Assembly: GCA_964036275.1 (NCBI GenBank)
Contig: OZ038434.1
Span: 3,370,560-3,434,559, forward strand
Reading direction: 5' to 3'
Length of the DNA: 64,000 nt
DNA from: Litoditis marina
Lineage: Eukaryota; Nematoda; Chromadorea; Rhabditida; Rhabditidae
The position numbers and the translations under genes are program-made. This document shows positions 23,572 to 35,500 of this stretch, in pieces. The notes below the pieces were generated by a model. It saw only the letters and a list, made by a program, of their open reading frames with translations, was not told the origin of the DNA and did not search any database. Each line of letters opens with the position of its first letter. Within the stretch, counting starts at the first letter, position 1.

Positions 23572-26500
23572 ATGGCGACGAAAACTGCAAATGGCAACGG
23601 AATTTCCCCCTCACGACCGCCCTTCAGGAGACAGGGTTCCAGTGGTCAGTTAGACGGAGTTATCGCACCATACTTGTAGTTTGAACTCTGTAGTTGGTCA
23701 GAACTCCCGCACTTCCATCGGAAAGCAACGGGATGAACTGTCAACAGAGCGGTATGGGGTAGAGGACAAGAGTGGTATGCAACTGGAGCGTATAGGATTT
23801 GTCAAACCGTTGTGGACACCGTATTATCGATTTTGTATGGGGCGGGGTTTGGCTAGCGACCAATTCGTCTGCGTATCATTGATATACTCACTATCTAAAC
23901 TGCTGGCAAGTAATCAACGACCGCTCGCCCCGCATCGCTCAATCAATTGAACCCTCTGCTGTCTTTATGGGGAAAATGGCGACTATACCAGATTGGTAGG
24001 ATATAGGGATCAGATTAGTACATACTGGAGGAGTTGCTCAGGTCGTTTTTGTAGTTTGAACTCGGTCCATGCCACAGCATCCGCCTTTCGGCCGTTGATG
24101 ATCGAAAGATGTATGATGAGAGAAAGGGGGAGGGAAAGATAAAGAGAAAAGAGGAAACAGAGCGTGGGACAGAAGGAGACACAGAAAGAGATAGGGAGAA
24201 AGATAGAAGAAGAAATGCAGAGTGAAAGAGACAAGTAGAACATCTTTAGACAATTCACGAATAGAATAACCGAATGGTGATCCATCATGTTCTGCAGTGC
24301 TATAGATATTCTTGTAAACTTGTTAGATACCATGTCATCACACAGCCGAGAAATAGTTACGTAGAACCGAAATTTGCTTGCGAAAAATTATTATTATATT
24401 TGCGAGTTTCTACGTACGGTTCATTATACAGGTACACACCTGTTATCAACTAAGCTACCCATTTCACTGAGTAATGGTTAATTGAAAAGCTTAAGTGAGA
24501 ATACCCTTTTTCGAGACTTTTCGACTTCATTACGTTACATAAACGCACTAAACGTTTTGTAATCATACTGTACACGTCTCAATAGGAATGAGAATGACTA
24601 TACCTACCCTTTTTTCCGGAACTGTTTCATTTGTTTCCCGCCCCCTCCAATATCCCTCGATTTATTCGCATAGAGCCAATGTCAAATATTTGCAATTGAC
24701 TCTCAGTTCATTCGATTTCCATCATTTTGCGCCGAATCGACTTTGTTCACGGAAATACGGTCTTTTATCTTTAAAATCACAATCAATACGATTTATAAGT
24801 TTTTTTAAATTCAATTGAATATAATTAATAATCAACACCAACATAGTGTTGTAACTAGTTGTTAAAACCAATCTGGAAACCACTCAGTAAATATTCATTA
24901 TTTGTTACGTTACCTACATTAGGTTATTCAAGAAAATTAAATAGAATTAACAATCAACACTAATATATGATCTGCCACTAGCTCCGACTTTTTGTTACAA
25001 ATTTTATTTTTAATGAAAATGTGTGTTAAAATGGAAACAAACTTATAACAGGACTATTTCTGCAAAAAAGTGGCGATTTTTCATTCCGTTAGTTAATTTC
25101 AGTTAATTGATTGTAGGTGTTTTTGTGTAAATGTGTATCCCATAACCATTGAGCAAACGAGGGGAAAGAGAGCACCCGCCTCCCGATTCGAAAGAAAGAA
25201 TTCAGTGTCCCTTCCACTACTAATTTCCCACGTTTCTCAAGATTTTTCGGCAATTTATTCCTTTGAACTAGAATATATTAAGTTTGAAAGAGAAGTAACT
25301 CTTCGATTGAACAAAGTCTCTATTATATCTTTGGTTTTTTTGCCCACAACTGGATGAAAGTGATGCTGGCTATCGCTTTGAGCAAATTCGAATTCAATTA
25401 CCGGAACCTTGCTTTTACGTATACATGACATCTCCATATTTTACCACAAAAAACTATTTTAAGTTCGATTTCGCAGTATCTATGTTCAACTTCGAGAAAA
25501 AAATACTGTTTGTTGCCCAATAGGATTCGGATAATGTTATAATTTTTTAATAACATTTCCCGTTCACATCAATTAATTTAAGTTCTACCCGCTCGGTACT
25601 GTATTCTATTGCAAACAGAAACAACGTACTACATGGTTATAACAGAACTTTATGAATCAATCAAATTTACCCATATGTTCAATTTTGTATCTTTCTTTTA
25701 TTTATGTATACCAAAACACTTCGGATCATGTCCCGTACTTGGTAGAAAACGTCAACAGTTGACTAAAGATCCAAGACTCGTGTTTGATACGAACTAAGAC
25801 GGTGTTTGTAGAAAACCCCCCCTGCAACTGTGAATGGATCGTCGGCTCTCTTCACTTATTCAAACTAGTTCGGATATCAAAAAAGACGTGATCAATCGAT
25901 ACCCGGACGTGATATTCCGTCAAAGTCGAAATGGGGGTCTCATGGACAGAAGATCTACGGCTATGTCGTTCTCTAGCCGAAACTCCGCCTATAACCACCC
26001 AAACGGTTACGGACCGCAAGATTACTGGTGTGGGTTGGTTGGGGGCGTAATGCGAGTGTCATGAGCTTTTGATCCAGGATTCGAGTCCTGGAAGAGGCAG
26101 AATCAAGAATTTTATACAGGACATGTGTAAGAAAAGAAAATAGTGCATGAATAGTGGGAAAAATAAGGAGATATGTGCAAGAGGCAATCATGTCATGTAG
26201 AGAGAGGAAGAAATAACGAGAGATAGAGAGAGAGAGAGGGATGAGAAGATGAGAAAAAACACAACAGTTAGACAGAAATAACAAGAAACAACAAAGCTAA
26301 ACTGTTTCAGTTGCTGCTGGTACTCCTCACCCTCTAACAATTGCTTTGAATCCTGCCCCGAAGATAGACTATTCCGTGACCAAGGTACGAAATTGAAACA
26401 ATCTTTCTCTGAAATGTAGTCTTTTCAAAGTTACAAGAACGATTTTTAAGATGTCGTACTTACATTTACACACATTGATTTGAAGTTAGTTTGAGTTTTT

Positions 26501-29500
26501 TGAATAGGAATGCCTATATGTACTTTCAATAACCAATGAACACTTCTCAGATAATTGAGTATTGCTCCTATTTAAATTAGTTTTTATTAATCGTTTCATT
26601 TCGATTCTAGGGTGGCGCTCGAACCTGGGCAGTTTTGCTAGTCTTCATGTTTCTATGCTCCTCTCTGTATACGGTATTTTCCGCGAAGGAGATGGGAGAA
26701 ATGCCCGGTATGCAGAGTTTTGTATTTGTAACTGAGGGACATCTCAAACAAAAACTCGTTTAATAATAAATTTAGTTTGAGGAAAAGAGCAAAAAAAAAG
26801 AACAAATGCTCCCTATTTCAATCGCGATGAAGTACTTCATGAGATTTGTGAATAAATCACTCTGCCCTTTGAATCTAGTTCTGAACTGAAGGAAGCGTAA
26901 TTTGGCGCACACAGGAAGCGTAATTTCTACGGTTTGTTGTAGCGGGGAGTAGAAGACGTTTTCAGAAAAATAGTCTTGTAAGTAATGTGTGAGTTCCAGA
27001 TTTGGATGGAGACGGAACTCCAGACTATGACGATGACATTTCCGACGAAGTTACAGCACACCAGAGAAAAACCATGAAGTGAGCATTTATTCGCTTCCGA
27101 GTCAAGCAAAACAAACGTGTCAAAAATCTGTTCCAAAAAAAATCTTATTCAATTTCGGCAGAACAACATGTTTTATATGTGAAATGTTCACTTACACCGG
27201 TTGTACTCCATTTCACGTGAACTAGAGAACACAGTTCACAGAAAGTGTCACAAATTATCATGATCTGAGACACTGGAAACGACACAGTGAGCGTGAAGCA
27301 TGTACCTGTCTCGTTGTATGGGGATTCACGATTGTCGTTACCTAACTATGACATCAACGCTTCACGTTTTTAGTTGTTGTTGTTTTTGTTTTTCGATACT
27401 AAACTTTCGATACTTTTCGATCCCAGAAAATGTATCACACTTCCAGAGACACCACTCCTTCGAGCGATGAACACCGGGCTCCGGACAAGAACTCACATGA
27501 TCATCACGTGCACCAGAGCATTGAAACAGGTATGAAGTCGTCTGATGGAAAATCTATACAGACCATTACCGTAATCCAATTTTCCAGAATTCAAAAGTTT
27601 GTATTTTGTTACTTGGATAGATGTAGTTTTGATTATCTATTTCATAAACTTCAAAACACAACGTATAAGAAGTTATTTCAGGAAGTAAGAATTTGAGCTA
27701 ATGAAAAATCAATAATCATTGATGCATCAGTAAATCGATTGTTTGATAATCGTCATAGTATCGATTGATCATTTGACCTTTCAGCTGACGACGAAGAAGA
27801 TTCTGACGGAGAGGATGAGTTGGAGGCCACCCTTTTCGCGGGGTTGAGGAAGAAAATAGAAAACAATATCAAGAAAGTACAGAAAATGGTGAAAGTGAGT
27901 GATGATGACTGCATAGTCTGTTTCACTCATCCGTAGACAGTTACAGTTTACAGATCACACTTGTTAAAAGAGCCTATTTGAGCATATTATTAGCACGTGA
28001 AAATTGTGACACAAGATGGCAACGTTACCGGAAAAAACGTTCAATTTATGATGCCAATAATTTAAATCACTGAAACCTGTTTTCAACTTTTTTTGAGTTC
28101 GGAAGTTTAGGAAAAACAGGAAGATAAACAAGAAAAGGAGGAAGAAGAAGAGGAGGAGGAAGAGAGAGCACAGGTCAAACAGAGACCCAGACGCCGAAAG
28201 AACAGAAAGGGTAGAGACGCAGAGGAAGACGAAGAGGAAGAGGAGGAGAAGGTGAGAGGAATATTTAAACAAATATGTTACACAGCTTATATTCATTTCC
28301 ATGAGGAATAATACAATTTCCGCGGTCTAATCTGCAAACATATCAGAAACAACGAATTGTGCCTGAAGTGCCCGGTACCCAGTAAATTCAGAAACATGAT
28401 GAAACTCTTCTCAAATTTTGAGCATTTCAGCCTCTGTCAAAGAAGGAAAAGAAACGGCTAGAGAGACAGAGAAAGAGGGAGGAGGAAGAGAGAAGGAAAG
28501 AGGAAGAGAGACAGAGAGAAGAAGAGGAGGATGAAGAGGAAGAAGAAGAAGAAAAAGAGGAAGAGAAAGAGGAGGAAGATGAAGTCATCGAGCACAACAA
28601 AGAAGAGGTCAGTGAAATGCGAAAAAAATTCAAAGTATATTGGCAGAAATAGCGAAAAATTTTGTTAAGAACGAATAGACGGCAGAAATTTCACACTTTA
28701 CCTTTCATAACAGGTTTTAGGAAGCTGTGGAAAAGTGTTTCCCCTGGTTTACGTGACTGTGCATATGACATTTGACTAGCGGTAGGAACTAACGTCTCTT
28801 GTCATGATGACGTTGGTTCGGGAGGCTGAGCCTAATTTTGTAAATTCCTCCAACTTGCGAAAAATCGATAAGTATCTTCAGGAAGATGATGACAATGATG
28901 ATGATGAGAAAGAGGAAGAACAAGAAAAAGAGGATGAAGAGAAAGAGGACGATGATGATGAAGATGAAGACATCGCCATGCAACCGCAACGCAAATCCCG
29001 AAAACGGCACGCGACGCGGTGAGTGGAGAGAGAGGGGGAGAGAAAGAGAAAGAGAGAGAGAGAGTGAGTGAGAGAGAGTGAGAGAGCGAGAGAGAGAGAG
29101 AGAGGATAGCGCTAACTATAAACCAATTACGAAGTTCCTGGAACGAGTTTATTCGTTTTCGTTCAGACAGAAGACGTCCCCGCCAGCTGGTCAGGAATGT
29201 CGTAGGAAGCACTGTCCTCCCGCAGACACCGCCCAACCCAGAAAGTCGCTACTCAAAAACAGAAGGGTAAGTCCGAAGTCGATAGTTGATAGAGAGACAA
29301 GTAAATTTGATAATGTTTCTTCGACATATTCGGCGTTTTGAGCCACCGATTGCCTGGAATTTCACAATCATCTTTGGATTTTCTCTATATTCCGTCTACA
29401 GACAGACATTGACACATAGTATTGGATTTCGCTCTTTAGCACTGAGACTCTGGTGGTGTGCCGAAAAATTGAGTTGGCTTGCAAATTTCATTGGCACCGT

Positions 29501-32500
29501 GCCAAAGTCCCAGTAGGGATGATCTCAGACAATTCCCAGCCAATTGGCCAGCCACTTTTCTATTGGCTCAACGAGAGAGTATGAAGGTCAGAGAGACGCA
29601 GACTGTTTTGGCCTATCTGCGCGTCATTGCTCTCTAGTTTTTGTAGCTGGCCAGTTGCAGAAAATTGGCGCGAATCGTTCTGAGATGGGGACTTCATGTA
29701 TTGATTATGAGTGTTTAATTAATTATTCTCTGCCGACGTGTTTGTCACGTTTCACGTAGCTCAACATATTCCTAGTAAAATGAATTTCAGCCCCTTCCGA
29801 AGCACTATCAGCCGTTGAGTCCGTCCGATTTGGATGCGTTTGATGATGACGTCACAGATGATGAGGTAGACGATGATGATGATGATGAGGAAGAACATCT
29901 GGCACCCGTCCAAGAACTAGTCGCCGTCAAGAAATACAGGTTAGATACAAATAAGTTCGAGTTGTAGTATGATCATTTCCAGCAGTGTTGGCGAATATTG
30001 TGGAATTGCAGCGGCATCAAACTACAAAGTGAACAATAGAGAACTAGATTTTTTTTGCATTTCCTAGAGCGACCCATATAATGGACTTTTCGTCTCTCGG
30101 TGACTCACAGTAGGGCATTCTTACTTCTACTGAAAAAGCGTATTTTTCACCTTTGATCCTGTAAACTTCAACCAAAAATGAGTTATGAACTATTTTTTCT
30201 TTACCAGTTGGGAAGATAAGATTACTAGGTTCGAATGTAGACCGTAGGAACATTGCAGAACAACACAAAAGCTTGATTCACTGTTCCACTTTGAATGTGG
30301 GCGTGGCCTAATTCGGTGCAATCTCAGATCGTCGGGTCGCGAAGCGTACAAACGACACGCGATCACCAACCGGGACGACCACCGGCACAGAGAAACCCTG
30401 GACAAGGCCGACTTCCTCGTTGAAAAGGTGAAGAAACGCAGACGGAAGGTCAAAACGGAACTCTGATCTATGTTTTATGATCTCTGAACCTTGATATTCT
30501 CCTGAGTATGAATCCAGTAGGATGGTTAAAGTGTGATGTGAAAAATTATAGGGTTTGTACACTGGAGTAGTGAAATCAAAATCAAAAACGGTGGTAGTCT
30601 GAGTTTTCGTGAGACGTTTTGTAGCAGTTTAAGTAAATAGTATTCTAGAATTTCCCAATTTTCCATACATTAAGTATTCTATGTTTCAAAATTTTGTAAT
30701 CACGGGTAATCGTGCCTTTAATTTTTTGAGTTTTGTGTTTATAGTTTTGTCCATTCTCTATGTTCCTCGTTCGAAGCTAACTTCCTTCTATGTTTTCTGG
30801 TTTATGTAAATTATAGAGTTCCCATCACAGCTTTCTTCATTACTTCAAGGAATTGAGTTTAAAAACCAAATGTCCGGAATGCAATTATTAATTGTTTCTT
30901 TTTTGAAGTGGCCTAATAAATGTTTGCCTTCTGTGTTTTTGTTTGTGAAAACAAGATATCAAATAAACATAGAGAGAGAGAGTTGAAGAGCGAGAGATAG
31001 AGAGAGAGCGAGACAGAAAGAAGATAACAATGTGAAAGAAGGAGAGAGAGAAACATAGGTTTCAATTTTTGAATTAACGTTTGTGTACTCGTGCTGTTTT
31101 TCGTGAGATGTACTCGTGCTGTTGCTTGTTTTGCGTGTTACTCCCCCTAGATGCTTTTTATTTTATCGGCCGACACAGCAGAAAGTTTAAACCTTAAACC
31201 AGGGAAGTTCGTTAAAAAAACTCATCAAACACAGTAAGCCATAAATTTTGGTGTTCCGACAAATATTCCAGTGTATAGGAAGGCATCTTGATTCAAAATG
31301 TTCACGTCTGGGGTAGACGCTAAACGTAATACTCTTTTTTCTGTTCTCTGTAACCTTTCTTGTTTCAACATTTAGATCAGGCACCGCAAATGGTCATGAA
31401 GAGCTCATCTCTGAGCTAAACTATCAGCACCTGACCGAGGTTGTGATCATAAAGACCATGCTTAAATATAGAAAGTTGCAGAATATGGTCAGGTTCGTTA
31501 TGAGGTTCACTTGAATGACTATGGTGCCTGAGCTTAACCTTCTTTTTTCTAGCACGACTACACTACCGCCCTCGCCCTGTTTGACTCTGTTCTCAAGGTG
31601 CTTCCATTCTCCCCCCGAGCCCACTTTGGAAAGGCAAGGGCTTACGATATACAGTAAGTATACATAATGATTATTTATCCAAAGAGTACTATTTGCTGGC
31701 TGGCCTCAACAGCGTTCAACTAATAAATCATTTACGAACAGTTCATCAAAGCACGCTGTAGGTGTCGCCACTCTTGCCTAAATGACTATGATCCAAAACA
31801 TTTGCATCATTTTTCTGCAATTGACAAGTTACATGAACAAGAGAGCACGAAGGCCAATGAGAGCGCAGAGACTTATACAGTTTGCATCTCGTTGACCTGC
31901 ACTATCTGGCCCGCTACAGAACTCGCTGGTCAACTGGCGTACTATGCCTGAATGGTCTTTTTCTGCTCTGTTTGTAGTTTGACTCCTTTTTCGATCCATT
32001 ATTTTAATATTGAGTTCGAACTACAACTATAGTTTGTATTAGGTATATAATAACATTTTCAGAGCCGAGTACACAGCCGAGGAGAAATACGTTGATCTGG
32101 CCATTTCCGAATACGAGAAAGTAACCGACAATGAGGATACACCGGATGCCCTATTCAGGTATACTAGTGGTACATCAAATACTGACCTAAGACCTCTTTC
32201 ATTCACTATTCAAATTTTGGTAGGGTAATGAACAAAAATAATTCATTTAATATGTGCACGTTTTCGGTTTCGTCACACGTTCCTTCTCACACGTTTTCAC
32301 ATGTTCTAGCACATGTTCTTATACTTCAGACAAGCCGCCACTCGATTGATAGAAGGAGCCAGGTTCAGAGGTCATCTACACAAATGCCTGCAAGCACATC
32401 GGACACTGATTGACAGGTATGTTTGAAAAGGAGAGTCTGAGTATGGATATGAGTTAGTCGTAGAACATTTGTTGGTATGAGCCGCAGAGTATACTGTATA

Positions 32501-35500
32501 CGTCACTTTTACTGTAACATCGTTACAAGCTGCCAATTACCACTTCGATCAAACTATCGAGAAAATGAGGGAGTTGAAGTGGAAATTTTGTGAACTGTAT
32601 CGAAACCGTAAAGATTTAAAACTGCAAACACGGCAGGGAATTAGCGTTTCTGACCGTTCTCTTAAATCAACTACTAGAACAACAAAACTTTGCAGATTCC
32701 CTAAAGAAATGGGTCTTCACACGGATTTCGGCCTCACTTTCCTCATGATGAAACGGCACGATGACGCGAGGAAAATATTCAAGGACGTGGGTTGGAAAAA
32801 TTGATAACATTGATAACTTAAAAAATCTTAATATAAGATACATACGAGGAGTGGTCGTTCACAGCATCATTTTATGTTTTTTTCGTGGCTAAGTTAAGAT
32901 ATGAGCTGTTATATGAACTCAAAAAATCCCCAAACGCTCGAAATACGAGAACACCATATTCCGAACACGATGAACATTTCTGAATGACTTCTCTTGGATT
33001 CAAAAGTTTTAATCATTTTGTGTGCAATATAACCTATGTTCAGGTTCTGGAAGTGGACCCAAATAACGCAATCGCCCTAGCCTACTACGGATACTTGTTG
33101 AAGGTATTTCTCACCCAGAACGATTTGCGACATCGTCCGAGATTAGACCGCCACTGTAAAAGCGAGAGAACATGCAGGTCGACAAGACGCAGACAGCCAT
33201 AGAAATTCTGTTTTTCTTTAACCTGCTCACCCTATTCGCGATTCAGCTCTTAGAATCTACCTTATAATACACAAAATATACGCTCAAGAACTGTAACAGA
33301 AGCTAGATATGCAAAAAATGATTAAAGTTTCCTATGATTTCTTTCATTTTCCATGCGGCTACACTTGGAAAGATAATATGTTGCGGCGAATTGTACAGAT
33401 TCTGATTCCGTAATGAACTATTGTATTGTATTGTATGATTCCTTTATACTTTTATTTTTAAACTCTTATCTTTTCTTCACAGGTGGTGGACAATGACATG
33501 GAAGGGGGCGTGGCCTATATGAGAAAGGGACTGAAGAGCGGAGGAGACCAGATAGCCGATGCAAAGTGAGACACAAAACGAAGTTTAAAAACATAGTTTA
33601 GGCATTACATTCAAACTTTCAATCAAGATTCGCAATTTTTGCCACTACATGCAGGGGCCGAATGACAATAGCAGATTTCACACAAAGGGTCGTTCAAAAC
33701 TCCGAGCGCTCTAATATTATTATATTACGGTTAGGTATATAGTATATAGCTGTAAAAAAACTCTTTGTTTTGAAGAGCATGTGTAACATACTGTGAATGT
33801 GTTTAACTGATTCGAGAAATCGCTTAAAAAACTTATCTTCAGGTTCTATTACCACTTTGGACATGCGCTCATGTATCTCGGGCGAACTGCCGAGGTAAAG
33901 TTGGCACTCGGTTGTTAAAACTTTAGTTTTGCTGAATAGTACAATAATCAAAAAATTAATGACCTAAACTTAAATCTTTCACGCTTTCCATGACTATGAT
34001 TCAATTTTGGTGTTTCTTTTCATAAGGTTCGCTTCAGGGAAGAACGGGATCATACTACACGTCTAGGTCTAAACCCTGTGTTTGTAGTTTGATATTTCTG
34101 AACATTCCGATCAAACTTCAATTCAGAAGTTGTCACTTCCTCTCTCGTTTGCAGGCGTACTCTGTTTACGAGCAGGGGGCGGAGCTTGGTCTTTTCCTCT
34201 CGGCTCAACAGAGGTCGATGTACAACATAGAAGGACTGACTGGTAGACCGTGGTGGTCCCTGGACCAGACCGGTTATACGAAACATCTGAAGGTAACCAA
34301 ATTTGTGTTCATTTTTCGAGTTGTTCACCAAATATAGAAAATAGATATATTTACACGTATTCGCAAACGTTTTTGAATTGTATGCTCGATGAAAGTGGTA
34401 TTTTCGGATAGTTTTACAACAACATATTGGAATTTTCAGTTGTGCAGCTACGCTCTGAGCACTCAGCGATTCAGCTCAAAAAATTCAAGACCGTACTTGT
34501 TCTTTTACCGTTTGATAAGCAGGATACTAGTAATCGAAACTCCATTCATTGCATCACAATCGCGCGCAGCGCGAAGCGCTGTGCGAGATTTGTCTTTGGT
34601 CCGGCTAATGCGCGCTTTCATTTTTTTAGTTCACTCTCAAAAAGGTCCAATTGTGCAAATCAAAACTTTTTATGATTTGCTGATTTTCTATGGCACATTT
34701 ACAAGCTATATTCAAAATGTGAACGAAATTGATTAAGTTTGAGCCGAGTTATGACGTTATGCGCTTCATGCAGACCGCCAACTTCCGCCGTGTATCTGTC
34801 TGTCTGTCTGTCTGTGTTGGTGCGCACTCCTGGGAAATTTTTATGTGTGAACCGATTTGACTGAAAATTTGGGACACGATAGATATCCCACTCAAACCTT
34901 GGGGGCGCAAACTTTTTTTCGAAAAAAATCATTTTTCATTAAGTTATAGGTCTTTGAAAATGTCTCTGCGTCTCTTCATTTCGTGCACTCTCTCGCCCTC
35001 TCTGTCGCGGTAAATCAAATTGCGTTATAACTCAGCTCAGTCCTAACCAATTCAAGTAAAATTTGGAGTATGATACCACTACATGAACTGACATTGATTC
35101 AGATGTAAGTCTTCTACTGATGACGTCATCGAGGATTCTGGAGCTCGGATGACGTCATAATCGAAAAGTGCAAAGTTGATGTCACATATATTTTCAAATG
35201 ATGTTTATATCTTAGGAAGGGTCAATTAACGGTGAAACTCAATCTAAGAGTGACGTATTCTGGGATTCTGGAGACCAGATGACGTCATTTTTGAAAAGTG
35301 CAAAGTTGACGTCACATATTATTTCAAATGCTGAAAATATCTCAAAAATGGTATATTAACGATGAAACTTTATCTAAATATGACTTATTCTGGAATTCAG
35401 AAGACCAGATGACGTCAACTTTTGAAAAAATTGACGTGAAATATGTTTTCGAATGCTGAAAGTTTCTTAAAAATGGTCAATTCACGATGAAACTTCATTC

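Noticed and set aside
25834..26064. 76-residue open frame before ASPH exon 2, tested as an alternative first exon
   Set aside because: Its possible donors leave zero or two bases, whereas exon 26311 needs one.
27427..27446. Earlier acceptor for ASPH exon 5 (CCCAG at 27426)
   Set aside because: It would throw the exon out of phase with exons 4 and 6; the acceptor ending at 27446 restores both.
28832..29236. 134-residue minus-strand open frame
   Set aside because: Antisense of Glu/Asp-rich ASPH exons and a GA tract; no family resemblance.
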